Source: Chthoniobacterales bacterium (GTDB lineage: Bacteria > Verrucomicrobiota > Verrucomicrobiia > Chthoniobacterales > UBA10450). From it: a stretch of DNA of 64,000 nucleotides. Positions within the stretch are counted from its first letter, which is position 1. Each line of letters opens with the position of its first letter. A program made the position numbers and the translations under genes. The DNA is taken from assembly GCA_035274845.1 (NCBI GenBank), contig DATENU010000005.1, positions 49,764 through 113,763 on the forward strand. The letters are read 5' to 3'. Under the pieces are notes generated by a model, which saw only the letters and a program-made list of their open reading frames with translations, did not search any database and was not told where the DNA came from. This document shows positions 24,985-33,980 of the stretch, in pieces.

Positions 24985-27485
24985 GCCGCTACGACCTCCT
25001 GCGCGAAACGGACCAGCGGCAACAAGATGTGAAAGGACGTGCCTTTGCTGAGTTCGCTTTCAACTTCAATCTGTCCGCCATGCTCCTGGATGATGCCGTG
25101 GACAACGGACAATCCCAGGCCCGTTCCGTAATCTTTCGTGGTGAAGAAAGGATCGAAGACGTGCGGGATATCTTCAGTTCGAATGCCTTCGCCATCGTCG
25201 CGGATCGTCACGAGCAACACCTCGTGCGATTCTCCATTGCTGCCCGAGATCGCGGCGACCCATTCACTGGCGGCGCGAATCTCGGTGCCAACGCTGAGTT
25301 CTCCGCCCCGATTCATGGCGTCCATGGCGTTGAGGAAAAAATTGAGGAAAACCTGCTCCAGTTGGTCGGCATCGGCGCGGATAGTATCCACATCGGCCCG
25401 CCAGGAACGAGTTAATTTGATTTCCTTCTGGTACAGCCGGTGCCCGACGAGCTGGAGCGATTTTTCGAGCACGTCATGGACGTGCATCGGCTTCAAAACC
25501 GGTTTGGCCGGACGCGCGAAACGTAGCAGCTGATTGACCAGCGAATCGATCCGATCGATCTCGTGTCCAATCAGATTCGAAAAGGTGTCCCGGAAATCGG
25601 AATCCTGATAACGCTCCGGCAAGAGCTGGGCGAAAGTCTTGATGGAGACGAGCGGATTCTTAATTTCATGCGCCATCCCGGCGGAGAGGGTCCCGAGGCT
25701 GGCGAGCCGGTCGCTCCGGCGGATTTGGAGTTCGAGGCGTTTCAAGGCGGTGATATCCGTCAATACCACCAGCGCGCCCAGCATTTCGCCCTGTTCTCCG
25801 TGGAAGATCGAGCTGCTGGCGCGGACGATGGCGTTGTGGTCGTCCAACGGGACGATGAGCTCGCCATTTTCCTGCCGGTCGCCGGTGCGCAAGGTGTCGG
25901 AAAGGATTTGTCGCAGCCCTGCCGGCAACCGGTCGATTGAATCATCGATGAGGTCGCGGGGATCCAGTCCGGTGATTTGCCCCGCCTCGTTATTGAACAC
26001 GGTGACGCATTCATCCGCGCCCGCCGCGATGACGCCGGTGGTCAGATTCTCGAGCAGCGTTTCGTTATAGATCCGGGCATTCTGCACTTCGGTGAAGAGC
26101 TGCGCGTTATCGATCGCCACCGCGAGTTGCCCGCAAAGGACCTGAAGCGCGTTTTGTTCGACCGCGCCGTAAATCCGGCCGGAGATCCGGGGGCCCAGGA
26201 GCATGACGCCGGCAAGGTGCTGACGGGAAAAAATTCCGATGGCCACTGCCATCTTGAGTTTCTCCATTTCCTGAGCAGCCTGATCCATCTCCGGAGTGGT
26301 GCGAACACGATATAGCTCGTCGAGAACGAGGATTTCATGGTGCGTTTCGAGATACGAAATCATCGGCTCCTCGCGACTCAGGCGGAGCTCGCTTGCTCCC
26401 ATTTCGGGTTGAGTGGGCGGGTAATGCTGCACATATGCGTCCTTCTCTGGAAGGAGAATCAAAACGCGTTCGGTTCCAACCGCTTCCCCAATCGTCGTAG
26501 CGAACCGACCAAGTAGATCCTGAAGCGTCGTCACCGATTTTAGGATTCCCGCGGCCTCGCGCATGGTGGATTGAAAATCGATCCCGCGGGTGCGGACGAA
26601 AAGGCGGTTGGCCAGGGATTGGGATATGCCTCGGGCCGGAGCCATCGCAAAGGCGAGCACGAGTGCTGCCGCCACGTGTGCGACCGTTCGGCTCTCATGA
26701 GGAAACGACGAGTGAAAAGCAGTCGATACGAGCCACCACACCGCGGTGTAGATGGCGAGCAGATATGCAGTCAGAACCGCGTAAGCGGTGATGCGACGGA
26801 AGAAAAATCCTACCTCCATGATTTTTCGCGTCGACACGCCGTAGGCGATCACCAGGCTGAAAATCACGATTCTGAAGGGCGCGAACTGCACCGCGATGTC
26901 TCGGTTCCCGAGGACCGGCATAAAGGCGAGTAGTCCGGCCAGAACCGCGCAGCCGGCGACGACAAACTGGAGCTCGACCTTCTGCATGCCGCTCGTCCTC
27001 CGGAGGTCTCGCACGTAAAGACCCATCACGGCGAGCCCAACGATCGCGCAGAAACAGCTGTAAACAGGAAGTAACGGACCGTAAACGGGGCGTGGAATCT
27101 CGCCGGCTCGGATTTCCGCGTATCTTAGGAACAAAGGCGTATAACACATCGCGCCTACGACCAGGCTGGATAGGGCCAGGATCGCCGACTGTCTCCAGAT
27201 GACACGCCATCCTCCCTCCCGGCAGAGAATTGCAAGTCTGAGCACATTAAAACCAGTCGCCATGAAAAGGCCGCTGGCGGACGCATTGCGGATCCAGAAG
27301 GCCGCAGGACCACCTTGCGTGGCCCCAAAGGCGAGATGAAGCGAGACGAGCCACGCCGACAGGATTACCGAAACAAGCAGGAAACTCTGGTTAACGTAAC
27401 TTCTCGGATTCGCGCGAAAAACTGCCACCCCCAGACCTAGTTGAAGGAAAAGGGCCAGCCAGAGGGGGAGGGTCGCGACGTTCAT
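24981..27485 (-). CDS. Membrane sensor histidine kinase (7TM-like, GAF, PAS, HisKA, HATPase)
   Basis: 834 aa. The N-terminal about 290 residues hold seven or more hydrophobic helices (LPLWLALFLQLGLGVAVF, ILALSSLVVGAMCYTPLFL, AVLTAYLLAIYTAVWWLV and others), recalling the membrane part of PrsK-type kinases. Then GAF (about 310-460), PAS (about 465-585), HisKA with H606 ([20 protein letters not shown]) and an ATPase domain (DDGEGIRTED, GTGLGLSVVHGI). Coupled by four-base overlaps to the ketosynthase gene upstream and to the second kinase downstream. Signal sensed is unknown. Confidence 0.93.
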   Translation of the reverse strand: MNVATLPLWLALFLQLGLGVAVFRANPRSYVNQSFLLVSVILSAWLVSLHLAFGATQGGPAAFWIRNASASGLFMATGFNVLRLAILCREGGWRVIWRQSAILALSSLVVGAMCYTPLFLRYAEIRAGEIPRPVYGPLLPVYSCFCAIVGLAVMGLYVRDLRRTSGMQKVELQFVVAGCAVLAGLLAFMPVLGNRDIAVQFAPFRIVIFSLVIAYGVSTRKIMEVGFFFRRITAYAVLTAYLLAIYTAVWWLVSTAFHSSFPHESRTVAHVAAALVLAFAMAPARGISQSLANRLFVRTRGIDFQSTMREAAGILKSVTTLQDLLGRFATTIGEAVGTERVLILLPEKDAYVQHYPPTQPEMGASELRLSREEPMISYLETHHEILVLDELYRVRTTPEMDQAAQEMEKLKMAVAIGIFSRQHLAGVMLLGPRISGRIYGAVEQNALQVLCGQLAVAIDNAQLFTEVQNARIYNETLLENLTTGVIAAGADECVTVFNNEAGQITGLDPRDLIDDSIDRLPAGLRQILSDTLRTGDRQENGELIVPLDDHNAIVRASSSIFHGEQGEMLGALVVLTDITALKRLELQIRRSDRLASLGTLSAGMAHEIKNPLVSIKTFAQLLPERYQDSDFRDTFSNLIGHEIDRIDSLVNQLLRFARPAKPVLKPMHVHDVLEKSLQLVGHRLYQKEIKLTRSWRADVDTIRADADQLEQVFLNFFLNAMDAMNRGGELSVGTEIRAASEWVAAISGSNGESHEVLLVTIRDDGEGIRTEDIPHVFDPFFTTKDYGTGLGLSVVHGIIQEHGGQIEVESELSKGTSFHILLPLVRFAQEVVAA

Positions 27486-28720
27486 TCCTGAACGCGTTCA
27501 ACCACCAGGCTGCTATTCCCTCCGCCCAAGCCGCGGACGTTGATTAGCGCAGTGTTGATCCGGCGATTGCGGAAACGACCCGGGACATAATCGAGGTCGC
27601 AGCGAGGGTCGGCCACTTCGTAGTTTGCTGTCGGTGGAATCATTTCATGCTTAAAGCACAACGCGCAGGTGATGATTTGGTGGGGGCCAGCGGCCGAGAG
27701 CGCGTTTCCCGTCACTCCCTTGATCGAGCTGACAGGAATGCTGTAAGCGCGCCGTCCGAACACGCGCTTGATCATGTCTGTCTCGACGATATCGAGAGCC
27801 GGATGCCCCGGGCCGTACGCGCAAATGTAATCGACATCTTCCGGATTCTTGCCTGCACTGGTGAGCGCACTTCGCATCGTTTGCCCTAGCCCGAACAATT
27901 CATGGCTCGAGTAATCATCACCTTGCGTGCCATAACCGGTGATTTCCAGGTGGGGCGTAACTCCGCGGGCGACGGCGGTTTCGTAATTTTCCAGGATCAG
28001 CATTCCGGCCCCCTCGGAAATAATGCCTGAATCTCGCAACAGATCGAAAGGCCGGCTGGCGCGCTCCGGGTCGGAATTGCGCGTAGAACTCAACCCCGCG
28101 GTGGCGAAACTAGCCATGGTTACCGGCGTAATCGCGGCATCAGTCCCGCCAGCAACCGCGATATCGGCCTCTCCCCTCCGAATCATCGCGGCAGCGGTGG
28201 CAACGGCATCCAAGCCTGACGGACAAGCTGATGAAATCGTCGTGGCATGCGCGGATATCCCCAACGCCATCGTCAGGACTTGAGTAGCCGCCTGCGGTTG
28301 GCCATCTATTACTCCCGCGCGGACACCTCGCGGCCCGCGTTCGGAAAGATCACCCCAACAATCGTCGAGAATGTCCATCGCTGTCGTGCTGACGCCCAGC
28401 ATAACCGGAATAGGATGATCGACTGGATGTCTCGATGGCTCGAACTCAGCGTCCGCGAGCGCCATCTTCATCGCGGCGAAGGCGAACTGAGTATGACGCG
28501 CCATCCGCTTTGGCTTGAACTTCGGCTCGATGTAATCCAAAGGGTCAAAATTCTTCACCTCACCGGCGATTCGGCTCTCGAACGCGCTTGGATCAAACCG
28601 CGTAATCGGCCCGACGCCACTGCGGCCGGCGACAAGCGAGTCCCAAAAGGCTTTTAAGCCAATGCCATTGGGCGCTAGGATGCCCATTCCTGTAACAACG
28701 ACGCGATTTCGCATGAACAT
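27482..28720 (-). CDS. Beta-ketoacyl-ACP synthase-like protein with altered active-site histidines
   Basis: 412 aa, FabF/KS fold: VVVTGMGILAPNGIGLKAFW start, nucleophile C166 in ISSACPSGLDAVATA, K334 in SSIKGVTGN, and C-terminal GGGNSSLVVERV. In FabF the two catalytic histidines lie in NAHGTST and GHxxGAAG. Here the matching sites read CAYGPGHPALD (Tyr302) and GNALSAAG (Asn339). The first motif resembles chain-length-factor proteins of type II polyketide synthases, yet the Cys is kept. Heads a coupled operon with two sensor kinases, and no ACP gene is visible. Start could also be M3 (28714). Confidence 0.85.
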   Translation of the reverse strand: MFMRNRVVVTGMGILAPNGIGLKAFWDSLVAGRSGVGPITRFDPSAFESRIAGEVKNFDPLDYIEPKFKPKRMARHTQFAFAAMKMALADAEFEPSRHPVDHPIPVMLGVSTTAMDILDDCWGDLSERGPRGVRAGVIDGQPQAATQVLTMALGISAHATTISSACPSGLDAVATAAAMIRRGEADIAVAGGTDAAITPVTMASFATAGLSSTRNSDPERASRPFDLLRDSGIISEGAGMLILENYETAVARGVTPHLEITGYGTQGDDYSSHELFGLGQTMRSALTSAGKNPEDVDYICAYGPGHPALDIVETDMIKRVFGRRAYSIPVSSIKGVTGNALSAAGPHQIITCALCFKHEMIPPTANYEVADPRCDLDYVPGRFRNRRINTALINVRGLGGGNSSLVVERVQE

Positions 28721-28964
28721 GGCCGCTTCTTATATTGATTCGGATTTCGACACAAAGTCGGGCATTCTAGCGATTACGTTAAATCCAGTCATTATATTTT
28801 TTTCGCCCGGCTGACAAATGTTATTCACCAAATTATCGACTTATTCACAAGTTGTATCTTGTGTTCGGCCCGAAAATCTTCAGGCTCTCAGAGGCCGATG
28901 GACGGCGAGGGTCCCTTAATATACACTCTTTTCACGGCACGGCCTTAGCTATCTTTCACCGACA
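28721..28964. promoter_or_regulatory. Divergent AT-rich control region between ketosynthase and receiver-kinase genes
   Basis: About 240 bases, much more AT-rich than the surroundings (TTATATTTTTTT near 28790, TTATTCACC and TTATTCACAAG near 28820-28850, TTAATATACAC near 28915). It must hold the promoters of both divergent signalling transcripts. I cannot assign exact boxes. Confidence 0.45.
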
Positions 28965-30116
28965 ATGTCTGTTGCCTCCGATCTTCCTCAAGTCCTCGTC
29001 ATCGATGACGAATTAGGTCCCCGCGAAAGTTTGAGGATGCTTTTGAAGCCGAATTATCAGGTTTACACGGCCGATTGCGTCGACGCCGGGATCAAACTTT
29101 TAAAGGAAAAGCAACCCGATGCGGTGATCACGGACATTCGGATGCCCGGGGCGAGCGGGATAGATGGCCTCCGGCGAATCCGGGAGATCGACCCCCACGT
29201 CGCCGTAATCATGCTGACTGGTTTTGGGGCGCTGGAAACGGCGCAAGAAGCGCTGCGACTGGGCGCGAATGATTATATCAACAAGCCATTCGATGCCCGC
29301 GAGATGCGGGAAGTAATCGGACGCAACGTCGAGCGAACTCGCGTTCACCGCACCGGCGTGAACGCGGCCGAAGAAATCAAGGAGCTGAATAACCGGCTGC
29401 TCAAAGAGCTCGCGCAAAAGGAAAGATTGGCCTCGTTAGGCCAGGCCTCCGCCGAGTTCGTTCACGATCTCGGCAACCCTCTCACCATTGTCTGGGGCTA
29501 CGTTCAGCTCCTCGCGAAGAAACTTGAGCAATCGGAAAAGGAGAATGGCTCGAAGACTCCGACCTCCGCGAAGGAGCTCAATATTATCGAGCAGAATGTG
29601 CGGCTTTGTCGTGAACTGCTCACCATGTGGCAGAGTTACGGCAGCGTGGAAGCCGCGCCGCACAAGGAGATTTCGGTTTCGGGAATCGTCCGCGAAGTCG
29701 TCAAAGGCGTGGGCCCGATGGCGGTCCAGAGCGGCGTCGAGCTAAAGTGCAATATTTGCGATGATCCTTGCACTCTTTTGGGCGATTCCGTGCAGCTGAC
29801 GCGCGGGATCCAAAACGTCATTATCAACGCCTTGCAGGCCTCCGGCGAGCAAAAAGGCGCTGTGACGGTGAGCTGCTTGCGCAAGGATTTTTACGTCGAT
29901 GTTCGGGTTGAAGATACCGGGGCCGGTATCACCCCGGCGCAGATGTCGAAAATCTTCGATCCCTATTTTACGACGAAACAGGGGAAGAGCGGGACTGGTC
30001 TCGGCCTCTATATCACCAAGAAGGTCGTCGAAGATCACAACGGTTCCATCAAAGTGGACAGCACTCCCCCGATGGGGACGAGTTTCACCATTCGTTTGCC
30101 GCTGCTGAATAACTAG
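28965..30116 (+). CDS. Receiver-histidine kinase hybrid (REC-HisKA-HATPase)
   Basis: 383 aa. N-terminal receiver (VLVIDDELGPRESLRMLL, D57 in VITDIRMPG, MLTGFGA, YINKPFDAREM) joined by a short coiled linker to HisKA (H167 in EFVHDLGNPLTIVWGYVQLL) and an ATPase domain (NVIINALQASGE, EDTGAGITPAQM, GKSGTGLGLYITKKV). This order fits a kinase regulated by phosphorylation of its own receiver. It is soluble and transcribed divergently from the ketosynthase-kinase operon, so the two may form one phosphorelay (inference). Confidence 0.93.
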   Translation: MSVASDLPQVLVIDDELGPRESLRMLLKPNYQVYTADCVDAGIKLLKEKQPDAVITDIRMPGASGIDGLRRIREIDPHVAVIMLTGFGALETAQEALRLGANDYINKPFDAREMREVIGRNVERTRVHRTGVNAAEEIKELNNRLLKELAQKERLASLGQASAEFVHDLGNPLTIVWGYVQLLAKKLEQSEKENGSKTPTSAKELNIIEQNVRLCRELLTMWQSYGSVEAAPHKEISVSGIVREVVKGVGPMAVQSGVELKCNICDDPCTLLGDSVQLTRGIQNVIINALQASGEQKGAVTVSCLRKDFYVDVRVEDTGAGITPAQMSKIFDPYFTTKQGKSGTGLGLYITKKVVEDHNGSIKVDSTPPMGTSFTIRLPLLNN

Positions 30117-30190
30117 CCATCCCTCCGAGTTCGAGAATCCCCCCATGACTTTCGCTTGTCACTGCGAGCGGCTTCCGTTCTCTTGAACGA

Positions 30191-32617
30191 GTGTCCGACT
30201 CCGTCTATCGCGTCGCTCCCATTTTTCTAATCCGGATGGCCGGCGTGCCGTTCGATGTCCTCGAAAAACTGGCAACGGCGGAGAGTGCGGCTCTGGCGCG
30301 TGATCTCATGGTCCGGCAGGACACTTTCGCGAAGTCGAAATCGGAGGTCGAAGGCCTTCTTCGGCACCGAGGTCACGGACTTTCCGAGGAATTGTTTCGA
30401 GCCTGGCGTAAAGCGATCCGTTCCGGAACAATGCCGCCCGCGGCCGACCAGCCGTCTCAAGCGTTCGCGCATTGTTGGGAAGTCGCGTCTGGTCTCGCGG
30501 CAGCCGAAGCGCGGCTCGAGGAATCATTACAGCGAGAGCTGGCTCTGGCGCGGACAGCTCTTTTGGAAGCTGCGGGCACCGTTCTGCCGCCGTACCTGGT
30601 CTTCACGGCGGGGGACTTGCGCGAGCGTTTAGCCAGGCAGACCTCCGGCGCCGCCGGATGCTTGCCGCCTCGAAACAAGCAAGCGCGCGCCCACGAGCGG
30701 CATCTGCTTCTCTATTTGCAGCGCGTTTGCGCCAAGAACGATTCGTTGAGCGCATTTGGCCCCGAAGGATGGGGAACGATCGCAGGAGAACCCAGGGCGC
30801 TTCGGCTCGAGCCCCAGCCCGGGATCGCCGCGCGGGAAACTTTCCTGGAACGATGGACCGCCCAGGGTGCCGCCGCGGCGCTGAATGCAGATCCAGACAT
30901 TCGCCCTGAGCTGGCTCCGCGCCTAAATCCGTGTGGGCAGCTGGAGGGAGATCAATTTGTTTTCACCGGCACGGGAGAAAAGATCGCGCTCGACCCGGAA
31001 GCAGTAGTGCTCCTTTCACGCTGTGACGGCGGAACCCCCGCGCATGGGTTAGATCCGAGCTTAACCCAGCTCGAACAATTCGCGGCCCAGGAAATCATTC
31101 GCTGGGAAGTGGAGGTTCCCGCGCTTGAGCCGCATCCATTTGATGTTTTGGTCACGGACGTTCAGTCCTGGCGGGATTCTCCCGTTCGCCGCCGGTGGCT
31201 GGAACAGCTCCAGCCAATCTCCGCGCTTCCGGGCAAGTTTGCCGCCGCAGAAGAGATGGCTGCGCGCATTCAAATCATCGACGAGGCTGATAATCGTCTC
31301 CGGGAATTAGGCGCCGTGCCCAAGGCAGGAAGCCGTTTTCTTTATTCGGCGGCGAATCCGATTGGCGAGGAATGTTTTCGGGAATGTGGTTTTTCCATTG
31401 GCGAAAACCTGATCAACGAAGTCACGCGCGACGCTGAACCGTGGATTGATCTCTGGCGCGATTGCTACGCGTTCATCGCAAGCCGCGTCGCGGCGGGATT
31501 GCGGGGATTGCTCGAAAAAGCGCCGCTGCAAAATGGCGCGCTGCCTTTGCCTGCCTTCCTGCGACATTGCGAGCATCTTAGAATGCCCCTGACCGGTCCG
31601 GCCATGGTCGGGCTGGCCCATCTGGCTTTTCAGGAAGTGAAGGCCGCTTTTCGGGAGCGGGTTCGGCAGCGTCCAGATGCGGAAGAATGGCAACTCACAA
31701 CAGACGACTGCCATTTCATTCGCCGGGATTTCCAGTATCCGACGTTTGACGAGTACACTTATCCCTCGGCTGACATGCAGATCTCGGCCAGGTCAGTCGA
31801 AGCAGTGGCTCGCGGGGAATACGAATGGGTCCTGGCGGAACTTCATCCGCCCGTGGCGATGCTTCACCACGGGTTTTACTGGGCATGCCCGGATAAGGAA
31901 GCCCTCGGTCGCGCCCTGGCCAGCACGACCAAAGGGCAGCCAACCTTTCATTACGGATTTTTTGCGACCGATTTCACCGCCACCACCACCGTGCGGGTAT
32001 TCGATGCTCTTCCGGACTTGACGAATTTCGTCGCGCCGCAACGAGGCAATCCTCGCTGGCGAATTATTCCGCCCGCCGAGATCGAAGTGTTCGCTGACGA
32101 ATTGAGTGGCGATGTCGGTTTGCGCACGCGGAGCTCGCGCGAGTATCTCGGTTCCTTCGCCCGCGCCTGGGTAATCCCGCTCGGGTTCCATCCGTTTTTG
32201 TTCGGCCGCACTCCGCATATGCCGAGGTTGCGCTGCGGAAAGGTCATTGTGCAACGCCGCTCGTGGACAGTGAGCCTGGAGGAATTGCCGGCCGGGGATT
32301 ATACGGGGGTCTCTCGAAACCTCGTCGTGGCGATCGAGCGATTACGGGCGGCGAAGGGCTGGCCGCGGTGCGTTTACATTCGTCCCAGCGAACAAGCCCT
32401 CCGCCGTAGCGGAGTGGAAGGCCGCGACAAGGATACGAAGCCGGTTTTCGTCGACCTTGAGAGTTATCTTTTTCTCGAGATTTTTCACGGCTGGCTGACG
32501 AAATCCGGAGAGCTCGAAGTCACTGAAATGTTGCCCGATCCCGAGCATTTGCTCTGGCAGGAAAAGGACGGCCGCCGCACTTTCGAGCTCCGGACCCAAA
32601 TCGTTCCCAAGGCATGA
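30191..32617 (+). CDS. LanB-type lantibiotic dehydratase, N-terminal (glutamylation) domain only
   Basis: 808 aa. Family marks: the start VYRVAPIFLIRMAGVPFDVL, HERHLLLYLQRVCAKNDSLS followed by AFGPEGWGTI, YEWVLAELHPPVAMLHHGFY, and the ending EVTEMLPDPEHLLWQEKDGR. LanB enzymes use glutamyl-tRNA to activate Ser/Thr of a precursor peptide, then eliminate glutamate to form dehydroamino acids. The about 300-residue SpaB_C elimination domain is absent. No lanC, transporter or precursor gene is adjacent. GTG start at 30191. The stop overlaps the ParA start by four bases. Confidence 0.85.
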   Translation: MSDSVYRVAPIFLIRMAGVPFDVLEKLATAESAALARDLMVRQDTFAKSKSEVEGLLRHRGHGLSEELFRAWRKAIRSGTMPPAADQPSQAFAHCWEVASGLAAAEARLEESLQRELALARTALLEAAGTVLPPYLVFTAGDLRERLARQTSGAAGCLPPRNKQARAHERHLLLYLQRVCAKNDSLSAFGPEGWGTIAGEPRALRLEPQPGIAARETFLERWTAQGAAAALNADPDIRPELAPRLNPCGQLEGDQFVFTGTGEKIALDPEAVVLLSRCDGGTPAHGLDPSLTQLEQFAAQEIIRWEVEVPALEPHPFDVLVTDVQSWRDSPVRRRWLEQLQPISALPGKFAAAEEMAARIQIIDEADNRLRELGAVPKAGSRFLYSAANPIGEECFRECGFSIGENLINEVTRDAEPWIDLWRDCYAFIASRVAAGLRGLLEKAPLQNGALPLPAFLRHCEHLRMPLTGPAMVGLAHLAFQEVKAAFRERVRQRPDAEEWQLTTDDCHFIRRDFQYPTFDEYTYPSADMQISARSVEAVARGEYEWVLAELHPPVAMLHHGFYWACPDKEALGRALASTTKGQPTFHYGFFATDFTATTTVRVFDALPDLTNFVAPQRGNPRWRIIPPAEIEVFADELSGDVGLRTRSSREYLGSFARAWVIPLGFHPFLFGRTPHMPRLRCGKVIVQRRSWTVSLEELPAGDYTGVSRNLVVAIERLRAAKGWPRCVYIRPSEQALRRSGVEGRDKDTKPVFVDLESYLFLEIFHGWLTKSGELEVTEMLPDPEHLLWQEKDGRRTFELRTQIVPKA

Positions 32618-33426
32618 GAATCATCGCGATCGCAAACCAGAAAGGCGGGGTCGGCAAGACCACGACGGCGGTGAATCTCGGATGTGCGCTCGCCGAAGCG
32701 GGGTTGCGGATTTTGCTTATCGATCTCGATCCGCAGGGGAACGCGACCAGTTCGTTCGGGTTGCAGGAGCTCGAGGGCGAGAGCTTGTACGAGCCGTTGC
32801 TCGGCAATGCGGCCATTGCGGAGAAAGTTGTGCCGACGCGCGTCGAACGCGTTTTCATTGTGCCGGCCGATCTCGATCTGGCGGGCGCGGAGGTGGAAAT
32901 CGCCCGGCTCGACAATCATCTAACCCGGCTCGCCGAAACGCTCGCGCCTTTGCGCGCTGATAACACTTTCGATTTCGTTCTGCTCGATTGCCCGCCGTCG
33001 CTCGGCATTCTCATGACGAATGCCCTCGCGGCCGCCGACGAATTGCTCACGCCGATCCAATGCGAATTCTTCGCGCTGGAAGGCCTGGTGAAGATCGTCC
33101 GGATCATCGAACAGGTACGCGACTCCGGCGCGAACGATCGCCTGGAGATTGGCGGGATCGTCATGACAATGTTCGACAGCCGCACGAATCTGAGCGCACA
33201 GGTAGTTGCTGATGTGCGCGCTCATTTTGGCGAACGCGTTTACGAAACCGTGATTCCGCGCACCGTCCGGCTGAGCGAAGCGCCCAGCTTCGGTAAATCA
33301 ATCCTCGAACACGATTCGAGTGGCGCCGGCGCGCGGGCCTACCGCGCCCTGGCGAAGGAGTTTATCCAGCGACACGAAAAAGGGTCTGCCGATGTGATCG
33401 TTGCCCCGCCATCACCGGCTGCCTGA
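32614..33426 (+). CDS. parA: ParA/Soj-type partition ATPase
   Basis: 270 aa. Deviant Walker A (NQKGGVGKTTTAVNLG), A' motif (LLIDLDPQGNATSSFG), Walker B (FVLLDCPPSLGILMTNAL), and the C-terminal MFDSRTNLSAQVVADVRAHF and IPRTVRLSEAPSFGKSI stretches of chromosomal ParA/Soj. Such proteins dimerise on DNA with ATP and position ParB-bound cargo. No parB follows; the next gene is a convergent acetyltransferase. ATGA overlap couples translation to the LanB-like gene, a pairing I do not recognise. It may be the chromosomal ParA or a cargo-positioning homologue. Confidence 0.92.
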   Translation: MRIIAIANQKGGVGKTTTAVNLGCALAEAGLRILLIDLDPQGNATSSFGLQELEGESLYEPLLGNAAIAEKVVPTRVERVFIVPADLDLAGAEVEIARLDNHLTRLAETLAPLRADNTFDFVLLDCPPSLGILMTNALAAADELLTPIQCEFFALEGLVKIVRIIEQVRDSGANDRLEIGGIVMTMFDSRTNLSAQVVADVRAHFGERVYETVIPRTVRLSEAPSFGKSILEHDSSGAGARAYRALAKEFIQRHEKGSADVIVAPPSPAA

Positions 33427-33930
33427 CGTGGGATTGTCGATACTGAACACGATCGTCGGGAAACCGCGGAAGACGGTTTCTTTTTCCAGCGTCATCCCAT
33501 TTTTTTCCGCCACGCGACGGGAGGCGGCATTGTCGGGATGGATGAGTGAAATAATTCGTCGAAGATCGAGTTTGGTGAACGCATGATCGCGGACGGCGTG
33601 GGCTGCCTCGGTGGCGATCCCTCGGTTCCAGAACGCGGGATCGATGCGGTAACCAATCTCCAACTCCTCCACATCGTTGACGATCTGGAGGAAGAAGCCG
33701 CAGTAGCCGATGAGGAGTCCGTTCTCGCGCAAAACCACTGCGAATTGCGACGGTAACCCCGCGCGATCGCGGGCCCGCACCTTCTCGAGAAAGTCCGCCG
33801 TCTGTTCGCGGGAAAAAATGCCGAGGGAGAAACGCATGAAATCCTGGTTCGCCATCAGCGCCGACAGAGCGTCGAGATCATTCTCGATGAAGGGTCGCAA
33901 GATCAGGCGGGCGGTCTGGAGCGAAGACAT
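33412..33930 (-). CDS. GNAT family N-acetyltransferase (RimJ/RimL-like)
   Basis: 172 aa starting MSSLQTARLILRPFIENDLD, the RimJ/RimL-type opening. Acetyl-CoA site pattern EIGYRIDPAFWNRGIATEAA, then LRRIISLIHPDNAASRRVAE and KNGMTLEKE. Probably acetylates an amine on a protein or small molecule; target unknown. The longer open frame upstream is not needed, because the family start fits 33930. Its last 15 bases overlap the parA end, tail to tail. Confidence 0.88.
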   Translation of the reverse strand: MSSLQTARLILRPFIENDLDALSALMANQDFMRFSLGIFSREQTADFLEKVRARDRAGLPSQFAVVLRENGLLIGYCGFFLQIVNDVEELEIGYRIDPAFWNRGIATEAAHAVRDHAFTKLDLRRIISLIHPDNAASRRVAEKNGMTLEKETVFRGFPTIVFSIDNPTSGSR

Positions 33931-33980
33931 GATTGCGTATAGCAAAGAAAGACAGTCTGCACGCGCGGGAAACGCAAGGA

